64,000 nt of DNA from Bacteroidaceae bacterium (GCA_017429525.1 JAFROT010000013.1:124001-188000); one strand, 5' to 3'. Counted from the stretch's first letter, positions 32,806-41,575 are shown. Made by a program: numbers and translations. The notes: generated by a model not told the origin, from the letters alone.

Positions 32806-33726
32806 TTACTTATTGCAATGATTGAAGAAGTCGATGGCTTCGAGTTCCTTGCGCAGCTGCACTTCCTCCTCGTCGGTGACGTTCTGGAACGGTGTGCGGT
32901 TGGGGCCGAGGTCGAGGCCGATGAGCTTCATGATGCGCTTGCCGCCGACGATGTTGCCGCGGAAGTGGCAGATGACGTCGATGACGTCCTGGGCATAGTT
33001 CTGCAGGGCACGTGCCTTCTCGAGGTCACCGGCAGCCCAAGCCTCCTGAATGCCTACGAGGCAACGGCCATTATAGTTGGTTGTGCCACCGATGCCACCC
33101 TGAGCGCCACCCATGGCGAGACAGGGCAGGATGGTCTCGTCCTGGCCATGGAGCATGTCGAACTTGCCGTCCTTGTAGCGGCGGCAACGGTTGTACTCGT
33201 AGAGGCTCTCGAAGGTGTACTTGATGCCGGCGAAGTTGGGGATGCGACCATCAACGGCCTGCAGGAAGTCGTACATCGAGAGGAAAGCACCGTTGAAGGC
33301 GGGGATATGGTAGAAATAGAAGGGCAAGTCGGGTGCGCCGCAAGCTATCTCTTCGCAGTACTTAACGAGTTCCTCGATACGACCCACCTTGGGGAAAGGA
33401 GGTGCCATAGCCCCGATTCCGTAGGCGCCGATAGCCTGTGCGTGCTCGGCAAGACGCTTGGAACTACGGACGCAAGTGCTGCCCACATGTACGATGACCT
33501 TGAAGTCCTCGAAGTCCTTGGTAGCCGCCATCCAAGCCTCGGCTATCTGCTTGCGCTCGTCCTCGGTGAGCATATAGCCCTCGCCGCTAGAGCCGTTGAT
33601 GAACACGCCTTTGAGGCCATTGCGATGCAGGAGTGCTGCGTATTCGGGAATGATAGATAAATTGATGTCGCCATTGGGGAGCATCGGAGTGAATGGGGCG
33701 TCGATGAGACCTTTGATTTTTTCCAT
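32806..33726 (-). CDS. nanA: N-acetylneuraminate lyase
   Basis: A 306-residue class I aldolase of the DHDPS/NAL family that cleaves sialic acid to N-acetylmannosamine and pyruvate. GSSGEGYMLT (near 48-57) is the substrate carboxylate motif, FYHIPAF holds the catalytic Tyr (near 137), and FAGIKYT (near 165) holds the Schiff-base Lys. The ATG at 33726 fits the family; a promoter at 33779-33810 excludes longer starts. It heads the operon that continues with the small barrel, mutarotase-symporter and epimerase genes. Confidence 0.93.
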   Translation of the reverse strand: MEKIKGLIDAPFTPMLPNGDINLSIIPEYAALLHRNGLKGVFINGSSGEGYMLTEDERKQIAEAWMAATKDFEDFKVIVHVGSTCVRSSKRLAEHAQAIGAYGIGAMAPPFPKVGRIEELVKYCEEIACGAPDLPFYFYHIPAFNGAFLSMYDFLQAVDGRIPNFAGIKYTFESLYEYNRCRRYKDGKFDMLHGQDETILPCLAMGGAQGGIGGTTNYNGRCLVGIQEAWAAGDLEKARALQNYAQDVIDVICHFRGNIVGGKRIMKLIGLDLGPNRTPFQNVTDEEEVQLRKELEAIDFFNHCNK

Positions 33727-33778
33727 TATTAAGAGTTTGTTTTGAAGTGTTAACTGTAGGAATGTCTTGAAGACGGTG

Positions 33779-33810
33779 CAAAGATATAGAATTATTCCGG
33801 ATGCGCCAAA
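33779..33810 (-). promoter_or_regulatory. Bacteroidetes promoter of the sialic-acid operon
   Basis: On the minus strand, TTTG (33810-33807), 20 bases, then TATCTTTG (33786-33779), an exact consensus match. The nanA start is ~53 bases downstream. Confidence 0.85.
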
Positions 33811-33929
33811 TTTCACGTGCTTGATTATGGCAAAAATAATAAGCAATTTGCAATTTACTATCTTAATTGGGATTCGCACTGCACGTGATGCCCTTGACAC
33901 GCTTTTTCGAAACAATTTTATCACGAAAA

Positions 33930-33961
33930 ATTGGCCATGTCGGAATAAAGCCTTATCTTTG
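33930..33961 (+). promoter_or_regulatory. Bacteroidetes promoter of the queuosine-precursor transporter gene
   Basis: ATTG at 33930-33933, a 20-base spacer, and TATCTTTG at 33954-33961. The start codon at 34016 is ~55 bases downstream. It is divergent from the nanA promoter. Confidence 0.75.
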
Positions 33962-34015
33962 CGGCCGCAAAACACAGGGGTACCCTAGACCACCCCCTTT
34001 AACAAAACAAGGAAT

Positions 34016-34690
34016 ATGAATAACAAACAAGAACCTGTGAGCGTGACCTTCATGTTGCTCGGCGTCACGTTCTGCGTCTGCCTGATTCTGGCAAACCTCC
34101 TGGCAACCAAACAAATCCAATTCGGCCCTCTGAACCTGACGACGGGCGTGCTTGTGTTCCCTATCTCGTATGTGGCCAACGACTGCATCACGGAAGTGTG
34201 GGGCTATCGACGCGCCAAGTTCATCATCTGGACAGGCTTTGTGATGAACTTCGCCTTCGTGCTGCTGGCCTGGCTTGCCGACCTGATCCCCGGCGCACCC
34301 TACTGGACGAATCAGGACGGATTCCACGCGCTCTTCGGACTGGCTCCACGAGTTGCGTTGGCCTCATTTGCCGCCTTCATCGTGGGTTCGCTGTTGAACG
34401 CCTACGTGATGAGTCGGATGAAAATCCACGACAAGGGACATCGATTCTCATTACGTGCCATAGCATCTACGGTGGTTGGAGAACTTAGTGATTCGTTGAT
34501 ATTCTTCCCTATTGCGCTGGGGGGGATTGTACCCAAAGAGAATCTTGCGCTGATGATTGTCAGCCAAGTAGTAGTCAAGACATTATATGAGGTGGTAATG
34601 CTACCTGCCACCATCCGTTTTGTTGCATGGTTGAAGCGCACTGAGGGTGTGGATGTCTATGATGAAGGAGTGCGCTATAGCGTGCTATGA
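34016..34690 (+). CDS. queuosine precursor transporter (YhhQ family)
   Basis: A 224-residue inner-membrane protein with six or so spans, of the VUT/YhhQ family that imports preQ0/preQ1 for tRNA queuosine. Typical segments are ILANLLATKQIQ, VFPISYVANDCITEVWGYRRAK and VGELSDSLIFFPIA. The next gene is queC, and queF lies at 21.2 kb, so the cell can both salvage and make the precursor. Length and start (own promoter upstream) fit the family. Confidence 0.9.
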   Translation: MNNKQEPVSVTFMLLGVTFCVCLILANLLATKQIQFGPLNLTTGVLVFPISYVANDCITEVWGYRRAKFIIWTGFVMNFAFVLLAWLADLIPGAPYWTNQDGFHALFGLAPRVALASFAAFIVGSLLNAYVMSRMKIHDKGHRFSLRAIASTVVGELSDSLIFFPIALGGIVPKENLALMIVSQVVVKTLYEVVMLPATIRFVAWLKRTEGVDVYDEGVRYSVL

Positions 34691-34777
34691 GAGGAGTAAT
34701 CGAGCCGTTGCAGAGCAACGACGTACACAAAAAAAATACACACGAATAATCAAAAGGCCAAAGTAAAGCGCCATCAC

Positions 34778-34887
34778 GAACGGACGTGAAGGGCTGAACG
34801 AACGGACGTGAAGGGCTGAACGAACGGACGTGAGGGGCTATGCGAACGGACGTGAAGGGCTGAACGAACGGACGTGAAGGGCTATGC
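34778..34887. repeat. 22-bp tandem array 2 (five units)
   Basis: Five exact 22-base units start at 34778, 34800, 34822, 34844 and 34866. All begin GAACGGACGTGA; they end in GCTGAAC or GCTATGC. Against array 1 (in the same rotation) only about two positions differ. CGAATAATC lies ~30 bases before the array and its complement GATTATTCG directly after. It lies in the leader region of queC. Confidence 0.92.
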
Positions 34888-34933
34888 GATTATTCGTCTA
34901 GGACGTTGCGTAAAGACATATAATAAGGAACGT

Positions 34934-35668
34934 ATGAAACCAATGAATAAAGAGACCGCCCTGGTAGTATTCAGTGGCGGTCAGGACTCAACGACATGCC
35001 TGTTCTGGGCACTCAAGCACTTCCGCAAAGTGGTCGCTTTGACCTTCACTTATGGCCAAAAACACGTCCTCGAAGTGGAAATAGCCGAACAAATCGCGAC
35101 CAAAGCGGGTGAAATCGCTCGCCAAAACGGCTTGAACGAAGGCGGAAACGACGTAGAATGGCACAAGATGGACGTGAGTTTCATCAGCCAATTGTCGCAC
35201 AACTCACTTACAGACAAGAGCATGCAGATGGACCAAGAGAAACCCGCTGATGGACCTCCAAACACGTTCGTGCCTGGCAGGAACCTGTTTTTCCTGTCCG
35301 TAGCAGCAGTTTTTGCACGCGAAAGAGGCATTAATCACCTCGTGACGGGCGTTTCCGAGACTGATTATAGTGGTTATCCCGACTGCCGGGATGCATTCAT
35401 CAAAGCTTTGAACGTCAGCCTGAACCTGGGGATGGACGAGCAGTTCGTGATCCACACGCCTCTGATGTGGATCGACAAAGCACAGACATGGGCTAAAGCA
35501 GACAAGCTGGGCGTTTTCGATCTCGTGCGCGCCCAAACCCTCACGTGCTACAACGGCATCATAGGCGACGGCTGTGGCCATTGTCCGGCATGTCGGCTCA
35601 GACGAGAAGGCCTCGAAAAGTTCCTCGAATCAAAGGCAAAAGCGAAATCTGCTGCTTTAATGCCATAA
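34934..35668 (+). CDS. queC: 7-cyano-7-deazaguanine synthase
   Basis: A 244-residue QueC that makes preQ0 from carboxydeazaguanine with ATP and ammonia. The PP-loop SGGQDSTTC is near residue 15, and a C-terminal zinc site [19 protein letters not shown] is present. The ATG at 34934 is preferred because TAAGGA precedes it; 34943 is possible and an upstream ATG at 34874 falls within the tandem array. It is co-directional with the precursor transporter. Confidence 0.94.
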   Translation: MKPMNKETALVVFSGGQDSTTCLFWALKHFRKVVALTFTYGQKHVLEVEIAEQIATKAGEIARQNGLNEGGNDVEWHKMDVSFISQLSHNSLTDKSMQMDQEKPADGPPNTFVPGRNLFFLSVAAVFARERGINHLVTGVSETDYSGYPDCRDAFIKALNVSLNLGMDEQFVIHTPLMWIDKAQTWAKADKLGVFDLVRAQTLTCYNGIIGDGCGHCPACRLRREGLEKFLESKAKAKSAALMP

Positions 35669-35671
35669 AAA

Positions 35672-35703
35672 TTTGGAGTTTTCAAACGAAAGTAGTACTT
35701 TTG
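35672..35703 (+). promoter_or_regulatory. Bacteroidetes promoter of the thioredoxin-like gene
   Basis: TTTG at 35672-35675, 20 bases, TACTTTTG at 35696-35703, an exact match. The start codon at 35733 lies 30 bases further. Confidence 0.85.
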
Positions 35704-35732
35704 CATCACGAAACAGTAAGATTAACCGCAAT

Positions 35733-36581
35733 ATGAAAAAAGCAGCTATCCTGTTGATGCTCAGCCTTTCGTTGAACCTCAACGCCCAAACAACCAGCAA
35801 CTTTGCAGACGCCCTCATCGAGGATGTCAACCAGCGCATGGAAGCCTGCAAGGCAAAGCAGAACGAACTGATGACCCTCGTTCGCGGAAAGGAGATGACC
35901 CCAGAGTTGCGCGCTCAAGGCGACAGCATCTATCGCATCTACATGGCCATGTACGAGGCGATCAACGACGACATCAAGAGCTCCATCGAGAGCCACCTCA
36001 ATGATGCCGCCACCTCCAAACTGCTGCTTACGTTCAAGCGCCAACTGGGCTACGACTACATCGAAACAATCATGCCCAAATACGCCTTTTCCAACACCGA
36101 TGAACTGGCAGGCTTGCGCAACGAACTGGCCATCGAAGCCACGAAGAAGCCTGGAGCACAACTCGTTGACTTCGAACTGCCTGACGATGCCGGAATCAAC
36201 CACCGCCTGAGCGAATATGTGGGTAAGGGACATTTCGTCCTCGTCGATTTCTGGGCAAGTTGGTGTGGTCCTTGCCGGGCTGAAATGCCCAACGTCCTGA
36301 AGGCCTATGAACGCTTTCACGACAAAGGCTTCGATATTCTCGGACTCTCATTTGACAGCAACCGCGATGCCTGGTTGAAAGCTGTTGCCGAGCTGGGCAT
36401 GACGTGGCCTCAGCTGAGCGACCTGCAAGGGTGGAAGAGCCTTGCCGCCCAGAAGTACGGCGTTCATGCCATTCCTTTCACTATGCTCTTTGACCCATCG
36501 GGCAAGGTCGTGGCGACTAATCTTCGTGGCGACGCGCTGTCTGCGAAGTTGGAAGAGCTCATGATTCCAGGCGAGAAATAA
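35733..36581 (+). CDS. TlpA-like thioredoxin-family protein
   Basis: A 282-residue secreted protein with a short signal peptide (KKAAILLMLSLSLNLNA), a helical DUF4369-like or linker region (about 20-145), and a TlpA/ResA thioredoxin domain. The redox motif WCGPC lies near residue 181 in VDFWASWCGPCRAEMP, with the cis-Pro region AIPFTMLFD later. Such proteins reduce disulfides in the Bacteroidetes periplasm, for cytochrome maturation or nutrient-uptake systems. It has its own promoter, and rnz follows after 14 bases. Confidence 0.88.
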   Translation: MKKAAILLMLSLSLNLNAQTTSNFADALIEDVNQRMEACKAKQNELMTLVRGKEMTPELRAQGDSIYRIYMAMYEAINDDIKSSIESHLNDAATSKLLLTFKRQLGYDYIETIMPKYAFSNTDELAGLRNELAIEATKKPGAQLVDFELPDDAGINHRLSEYVGKGHFVLVDFWASWCGPCRAEMPNVLKAYERFHDKGFDILGLSFDSNRDAWLKAVAELGMTWPQLSDLQGWKSLAAQKYGVHAIPFTMLFDPSGKVVATNLRGDALSAKLEELMIPGEK

Positions 36582-36595
36582 CGGCTCTCGTCATC

Positions 36596-37510
36596 ATGCA
36601 GACATTTGACGTACACATACTTGGATGCGGGTCGGCATTGCCTACGCGCAAACATTTGCCGTCAGCTCAAGTGGTCAACCTGCGCGACAAACTACTCTTG
36701 CTGGATTGTGGCGAAGGCACGCAGCTGGCATGGCGCTCAACAGGGCTGAACTGGCAGCATATCAGCCACATCTTCCTCACTCATGCTCACGGCGACCACG
36801 TCTTCGGCCTGCCGGGACTGCTCTCTACGATGAGCCTGCTGGGACGCATTTCACCCTTGTTCGTTCATGGGCCATCTAACCTACTGAATTTCATTAAGTT
36901 TATCACGGCTGATTTTTTAGCCGACATCGGCTACGAGATTCACTTCCAAGCCGTCGACACACAGCAGCACAGCGTGGTTTTCGAGGATCGTTCGATGGAA
37001 GTATGGTCGCTGCCGCTCCAGCATCGCGTGCCATGTTGTGGCTACCTCATAAAAGAGAAACCAGGACTGCCCCATATCCGTCGCGAGATGATTGACTTCT
37101 ACGGAATCCCCACTTGGGCCATCAACCGCATCAAGGCCGGCGACGACTGGACAACACCCGACGGCGAAGTGATTCCACATAGCCGCCTCACCACCCCACC
37201 CGACCGTGTTCGTAGCTATGCCTACTGCTCTGACACGATGCCCGTCGAACAGATGGCTGAATGGATAGATGGCGTCGACCTGCTCTATCACGAAGCCACC
37301 TATGCCGAGAACGAAGCCACATTAGCACAGCGCTATGGACACAGCACAGCACGCCAGGCAGCGCTGGTGGCTCAGTCTGCCCATGCTCGACGACTAATGA
37401 TCGGTCATTTCTCCTCGCGCTACGCTGACGAACGCATACTGCTCCAAGAGGCACAAGAAGTCTTCGCCAACACTCTTTTAGCAAGCGAAGGCCTCCGAAT
37501 TTCGCCATAA
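36596..37510 (+). CDS. rnz: ribonuclease Z
   Basis: A 304-residue metallo-beta-lactamase-fold endonuclease that trims tRNA 3' ends. The zinc motif THAHGDHVFGLPG lies near residue 63 (a THxHGDH type, with Ala instead of Leu), ILGCGSALPT at the N-terminus, and YHEATYAENE and GHFSSRYAD supply later ligands. Length is normal. It starts 14 bases after the thioredoxin-like gene and is probably co-transcribed. Confidence 0.93.
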   Translation: MQTFDVHILGCGSALPTRKHLPSAQVVNLRDKLLLLDCGEGTQLAWRSTGLNWQHISHIFLTHAHGDHVFGLPGLLSTMSLLGRISPLFVHGPSNLLNFIKFITADFLADIGYEIHFQAVDTQQHSVVFEDRSMEVWSLPLQHRVPCCGYLIKEKPGLPHIRREMIDFYGIPTWAINRIKAGDDWTTPDGEVIPHSRLTTPPDRVRSYAYCSDTMPVEQMAEWIDGVDLLYHEATYAENEATLAQRYGHSTARQAALVAQSAHARRLMIGHFSSRYADERILLQEAQEVFANTLLASEGLRISP

Positions 37511-37564
37511 AAAGCGTTGCTTAACACAAGAAATGCAATTTTATTGTGTTTTTTTCAAAAAAAA

Positions 37565-37596
37565 TTTGTGAGGTTAACAGAAAAATGCTACATTTG
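37565..37596 (+). promoter_or_regulatory. Bacteroidetes promoter of the small secreted protein
   Basis: TTTG at 37565-37568, 20 bases, TACATTTG at 37589-37596, an exact match. The start codon at 37627 is 30 bases downstream. Confidence 0.85.
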
Positions 37597-37626
37597 CCAT
37601 CGAATAAACGCGAAAACAGCTTACGA

Positions 37627-37932
37627 ATGAAGAAATACTACCTCTTTTTCATCCTTGCAGCCACCCTCTTCGCTGCGCCTGTATGGGCAAACGAAGATGG
37701 AGATAACGATGGTGTCGAAGCCGAACTCACTCCGATTGCCATCAATGTCAACGGATCGCAAGTGCACATCACAGGCGCGGCAGGCAAGACACTCGAGATT
37801 TTCAATGTGGCAGGTGTGCGCGTAGCGACCTTCAAGATAGACAACGATGACAAGACGCTCAACCTGAACCTCGGCAAAGGATGCTACATCCTCAAGGCAG
37901 GCAAGGTGGTGCGAAAAGTCTCCATCAGATAA
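37627..37932 (+). CDS. small secreted protein consisting mainly of a C-terminal sorting-type domain
   Basis: A 101-residue protein: signal peptide KKYYLFFILAATLFAAPVWA, an acidic spacer (NEDGDNDGVEAEL), and then a ~65-residue domain with LEIFNVAGVRVATFKID, LNLGKGCYILKAGKVVRKVS. This pattern is that of type IX secretion tails (Por_Secre_tail-like), usually found at the end of large exported proteins; here no cargo domain precedes it. The promoter at 37565-37596 and terminator at 38001-38032 make it a single-gene unit. Whether it is exported by type IX secretion or stays in the periplasm is open. Confidence 0.8.
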   Translation: MKKYYLFFILAATLFAAPVWANEDGDNDGVEAELTPIAINVNGSQVHITGAAGKTLEIFNVAGVRVATFKIDNDDKTLNLNLGKGCYILKAGKVVRKVSIR

Positions 37933-38000
37933 AGAAACTACCTTATTCATTAACTATCACTAAATCCATTCCTCGCATCTTGCATTCAGAAGGAATCAGA

Positions 38001-38032
38001 AAGGGTCGGGCTCCTGAGTTCCGACCCTTTTC
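38001..38032 (+). terminator. intrinsic terminator of the small secreted protein gene
   Basis: AAGGGTCGG (38001-38009) pairs with CCGACCCTT (38021-38029) around an 11-base loop, followed by TTCC after the stem's T residues. A strong hairpin 70 bases after the stop codon. Confidence 0.8.
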
Positions 38033-38088
38033 CAAAGAAACAAGTGAACAATAACACCCACTGACACAACAACTTCTACCCTTTCAAT

Positions 38089-38556
38089 ATGAGGGTGGCC
38101 TCCATAAACAAATTGGCAATGAAAGCGACTCAACAAACCATTCAACAGATCCAACGAGCCATTCGCAAGGTGGCCGATAAGTTCCCCACCTCGGCAGATC
38201 CCGTGCTGACCGACATCCATCTGCAAGTGAAGCCTGAAAGTGGCGAACTGCTTGCGTACAACGATGAGATGGAAGAACTCACACGCATCGTCGTCGACCA
38301 ATGGCTGGAACCCACCGAAGAAGACCTCTATGAAGCCGCTTCCGTAGCCATCAAACAGAGCATCAGCACACTACGCAATGAGGTCGAGCACATGAGCATT
38401 CTGCACCCCTTCTCTTTCGTGATGATGGGCGAAGACGGTGAGACAATGAGCGACCTCTATGTCGTCGACGATGATACGCTCATCCTCGACACCGAACTCC
38501 TCAAAGGCCTAGACGAAGAACTCGACGCTTTCCTGGCCGACTTGATGCAAGATTAA
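38089..38556 (+). CDS. conserved-looking hypothetical protein, 155 aa
   Basis: A soluble acidic protein without signal peptide or spans. The N-terminal half is helical (KATQQTIQQIQRAIRKVADK), the middle DIHLQVKPESGELLAYNDEM is strand-like, and the C-terminal end EELDAFLADLMQD is acidic. I do not recognise a family. The start could be 38089 or the Met at 38119. It stands alone after a terminator, with no obvious partner. Confidence 0.7.
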   Translation: MRVASINKLAMKATQQTIQQIQRAIRKVADKFPTSADPVLTDIHLQVKPESGELLAYNDEMEELTRIVVDQWLEPTEEDLYEAASVAIKQSISTLRNEVEHMSILHPFSFVMMGEDGETMSDLYVVDDDTLILDTELLKGLDEELDAFLADLMQD

Positions 38557-38782
38557 GTGTACACATTCAATAAAAGAATTACCCAACAATCAGGGATTAT
38601 GATTGCTGCGTAATTTGTTTTTCGTGCTTTCGAGGAGATGTCGCGATGAAATCAGAATTGAAGAGACAGATCCATGATGAGAGCGGATTATCAATGCTCT
38701 GCTGAAAAAGCCTAGAAACGTCCCGCTGGATGGCCAATGGTCAACAATAGCAAATAGAACTACTATTGAGTGCAGCAGATGT

Positions 38783-39280
38783 TTAGCGCTCTAGCTGCTG
38801 ATGGTGATCACCATTGCGGTGGCGCTGACCCTGCTGCCCTTGTGGACGGCGATTACGTTGTCCCTGAACCATGCGACGATGAAATTCGTCCTCGGCCTTC
38901 ATTACCTTGAAAACCTTCTCAGCAGGTACGACCTTGAGAATTCGCTTGTAGGTGTCGCGTTCTACCTCTGCCATATCAACCTTCAACTGGTTGATTTTCT
39001 GAATAGCCTCGGCGTAGCTCTTGGCGTCGCCCTTGACGTTCTTCTTCAATTCATAGATCTGAACGCCCATCTTGCGCTGACGTTCGCGCATTTCGTTGTA
39101 GAGGGGGAAGAAAACTTTCGCCTCGTCAGCCGTCAGGGATGCAGCCTTAGTCAGCGACTCCTCCACCATCTGCTGGAATTTCTGTGGGTCGAACCGTGGC
39201 TGTCCCTTCTGCCCATTGGGCTGTGCCGATGCACACAGGCTAACAGCAACTACGAACATCGTCATGAGAAACTTTTTCAT
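38783..39280 (-). CDS. Spy/LTXXQ-like periplasmic protein
   Basis: A 165-residue secreted protein: signal peptide KKFLMTMFVVAVSLCASA, then a long helical region with LTADEAKVFFPLYNEMRERQ and LKKNVKGDAKSYAEAIQKIN, and a basic Gln/Arg/His-rich tail. Helical proteins of this type in Bacteroidales lie beside ECF sigma genes and resemble Spy/CpxP periplasmic chaperones. It is third in a run: ECF sigma, membrane protein, then this gene. A role in envelope stress is likely (inference). Of three Met codons, 39280 directly precedes the signal peptide. Confidence 0.78.
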   Translation of the reverse strand: MKKFLMTMFVVAVSLCASAQPNGQKGQPRFDPQKFQQMVEESLTKAASLTADEAKVFFPLYNEMRERQRKMGVQIYELKKNVKGDAKSYAEAIQKINQLKVDMAEVERDTYKRILKVVPAEKVFKVMKAEDEFHRRMVQGQRNRRPQGQQGQRHRNGDHHQQLER

Positions 39281-39303
39281 AGTCATAATCATTTAAGTGT
39301 TAA

Positions 39304-39681
39304 TCAATAAGCCTCCGTTAGATAGAAGGCAATCTGGTTGTTGTCGACCAACCCGCATTGCATAGCATAATCGAGAGCCTCGTCCATCGTCTCCTCAGAG
39401 AAAACGATTTCAGAGGTCTCAGCCACTTGCTGGTCTGTCGTTGTCTTCTGGATGTAAAGATAGGTTCCTGCGCCAATACAAACGCCTGCGACCACAGCAG
39501 CTGCGGCATAACGCATGGCACGCTTGAAGGGATTCAAACGAACGACCTTTTCAGGTTGCACCCCTTCACGTTCAATACGCTCCATCAGCTGTGTGGTGAA
39601 GTTCTCGAAATAGCCGTCGGGAGTAGTGAACGCTCGTCGGCCTGAGTCGTGCTTTCGTATGAGTTCTTCTTCTTTCATCAT
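39304..39681 (-). CDS. probable membrane-anchored anti-sigma-like protein
   Basis: A 125-residue protein with a cytoplasmic N-terminus (MKEEELIRKHDSGRRAFTTP, then DGYFENF), one membrane span RYAAAAVVAGVCIGAGTYLYI (about 57-77), and a periplasmic part ending in an acidic helix and FYLTEAY. Its position, 46 bases after an ECF sigma gene, and its single-span layout fit an anti-sigma factor or membrane partner of the sigma factor. No defined anti-sigma domain is recognised, so this is inference. Confidence 0.72.
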   Translation of the reverse strand: MMKEEELIRKHDSGRRAFTTPDGYFENFTTQLMERIEREGVQPEKVVRLNPFKRAMRYAAAAVVAGVCIGAGTYLYIQKTTTDQQVAETSEIVFSEETMDEALDYAMQCGLVDNNQIAFYLTEAY

Positions 39682-39727
39682 AATTTTGTTTTAATCTGAT
39701 TCTTTGACCCTTAACAGGTCATAAGGT

Positions 39728-40279
39728 TTAATCATGCCGGTTGAAAAAGTCAGAAATCTTTTTAACAGCGTGATGATAGGACGCTTTCAGCGCTCCCACA
39801 CTTGTGCCGAGCAAGTCGCTCATCTCCTCATACTTCATCTCATCGAAGTACTTCAGATTGAACACTTGACGCTGCTTTGCTGGCAGTTGTGCAATGGCTT
39901 CCTGCAACTGACGTTCTGTCTCGTCGCCATCGAAATAAGGGTCGCTTTCAAGTCGCGCTGCCACGCCCACAGCAGCCTCGTCATCGATGCTCAGCGCTTG
40001 CCGTTTGCGCTCCAGGAAGTTCAAAGTCTCATTGTTGGCGATACGAAAGAGCCAGGTCGAGAGTTTCGAATCACCACGAAAACCTTCCAAACCCGTCCAA
40101 GCCTTGATGAACGTGTTCTGCAACACGTCATCCGCATCATCGTGAGAGAGCACCATGCGGCGTATCTGCCAGTAGAGCTGCTCCTTGAAGTGATCTACCA
40201 ACATCGTGAACGCTTGCTCCCGACGTTTCACGTCGTGAAGTTGCTCTACGATTTGCTGTTCGTTCCAAATGACGTTCAT
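39728..40279 (-). CDS. ECF-type RNA polymerase sigma factor
   Basis: A 183-residue sigma-70 family ECF factor. Region 2 (about 22-92) has DDADDVLQNTFIKAW and WLFRIANNETLNFL; region 4 (about 125-178) has LPAKQRQVFNLKYFDEMKYE and GTSVGALKASYHHAVKKI. The group controls envelope stress or surface functions and is typically held by a membrane anti-sigma factor, which may be the next gene. A TATCTTTG element at 40374-40367 on the minus strand lies ~90 bases upstream. Confidence 0.9.
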   Translation of the reverse strand: MNVIWNEQQIVEQLHDVKRREQAFTMLVDHFKEQLYWQIRRMVLSHDDADDVLQNTFIKAWTGLEGFRGDSKLSTWLFRIANNETLNFLERKRQALSIDDEAAVGVAARLESDPYFDGDETERQLQEAIAQLPAKQRQVFNLKYFDEMKYEEMSDLLGTSVGALKASYHHAVKKISDFFNRHD

Positions 40280-40366
40280 CGTATTAATATGACTAAAGCA
40301 TGCGAAAATGGTTTAAAAAACATCATTCATGCCCACACATACGTACATTATTGCGTTTTATGCGCA

Positions 40367-40374
40367 CAAAGATA
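40367..40374 (-). promoter_or_regulatory. -7 promoter element of the ECF sigma operon
   Basis: TATCTTTG on the minus strand, ~88 bases before the sigma gene. No clear -33 TTTG at the usual distance. On the other strand TAACTTTG at 40398-40405 may serve the DMT-family gene. Confidence 0.5.
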
Positions 40375-40503
40375 GCTATTTTCTCGCAAAAAAGCTGTAA
40401 CTTTGCGCGGTTTTTCAAAAAAAGCACCTACAAAAACGCTTATTCATACACCTCAGCACCTATATAATTCGATTTTTACCTCTCAATAAATTCGCATCCC
40501 CTT

Positions 40504-40869
40504 ATGCCTGCACTACAAACCATCTTGCTGCTGCTGACGAGCAATATCTTCATGACGCTCGCTTGGTATGGACACCTTCGCCTGCAACAGGCTGGCATCA
40601 GCACCCACTGGCCTCTCATCGGCGTCATAGCCTTCTCGTGGGGAATTGCTTTCATCGAGTATTGCTTCGCTGTTCCCGCTAATCGCATTGGATTCGAGGG
40701 CAACGGAGGACCATTCACGCTGGTACAGCTGAAGGTAATTCAAGAAGTCATCTCACTCACCATCTTCACCGCCATCGTAGGCTTCTTGTTCCACGGCCAA
40801 AGCCTGCATTGGAACCATATTGCAGCCTTCGTCTGCCTCGTTCTTGCCGTCTACTTCGTGTTCAAATAA
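40504..40869 (+). CDS. DMT superfamily protein (DUF486)
   Basis: A 121-residue membrane protein with four spans, of the DUF486 (DMT-type small transporter) family. Segments NIFMTLAWYGHLR, WGIAFIEYCFAVPANRIG and FTLVQLKVIQEVI are characteristic. Substrate unknown. Its end overlaps the end of the convergent PAP2 gene by 8 bases. Confidence 0.85.
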   Translation: MPALQTILLLLTSNIFMTLAWYGHLRLQQAGISTHWPLIGVIAFSWGIAFIEYCFAVPANRIGFEGNGGPFTLVQLKVIQEVISLTIFTAIVGFLFHGQSLHWNHIAAFVCLVLAVYFVFK

Positions 40870-41575
40870 AATGAAGTGCAGGCAAGAGCGCTACTAAGAC
40901 AATCGTGGCGAAAGTGGCAGCAAAGAAGAGAACAGCATCGCCACGAGCTATGCCCTGACTCTTGGTTTCATGTCCCATAATGGTCACTCCAGCAGGCCAT
41001 TCAGGACGCAATGGTTGTAGCCAACGTGAGCATGTAGTGCACAGGAGCCGATAGATGAGATATCCCATCAAGAGCCCAAACAGGGCTCCGACAAGAATAT
41101 CACCAGGATAATGGAAACCGAGATAGATGCGCGAATAACTGCTTAGGCAAGCCCAAAACAGAAGAGCGGATGTAATCAGCCAACGTCTGAAGTAGAGGCC
41201 AAGGTAGGCAAAGACGCCAAACGTGTTGGCAGCATGACTGGAGATGAAACCATAAAGCCCACCACGACGCCCCCCGACGAGGTCGACAAGACCGCTCAAT
41301 GCAGGCTCATGACTAGGGCGATAACGTTGAAAGAAAGGCTTGCAGAAGCTACTGGCAAACTGATCACAAACGAGGATGACAAGCCCAAGACAGACAAGCA
41401 CCAACAATGCCTCACGCCACGGACGATTCTTAAAAAGTACGTAGACAAGCAACGCAAGAAGTGGCAACCACGTTGTGGTGCGTGTGACAAAGACGAAAAA
41501 CTGATCAAGCCACACACTATCGCTACCATTCAGGAGCAAGAGTAACTGCTGATCAAAACGAATGATTTCTTCCAA
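40862..41575 (-). CDS. PAP2-family membrane phosphatase
   Basis: A 237-residue integral membrane phosphatase of the PAP2 family. The active-site motifs are KPFFQRYRP (near 79), SSHAANTFG (near 113, in place of PSGH) and SRIYLGFHYPGD (near 146), with the two catalytic His residues in the last two. It acts on lipid phosphates such as undecaprenyl diphosphate or lipid A phosphates; the substrate is not clear. Several spans surround the motifs. It is convergent with the DMT-family gene. Confidence 0.9.
   Translation of the reverse strand: MEEIIRFDQQLLLLLNGSDSVWLDQFFVFVTRTTTWLPLLALLVYVLFKNRPWREALLVLVCLGLVILVCDQFASSFCKPFFQRYRPSHEPALSGLVDLVGGRRGGLYGFISSHAANTFGVFAYLGLYFRRWLITSALLFWACLSSYSRIYLGFHYPGDILVGALFGLLMGYLIYRLLCTTCSRWLQPLRPEWPAGVTIMGHETKSQGIARGDAVLFFAATFATIVLVALLPALHFI

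Noticed and set aside
33727..33975. 83-residue N-terminal extension of nanA
   Set aside because: It covers a perfect promoter and has no resemblance to the family.
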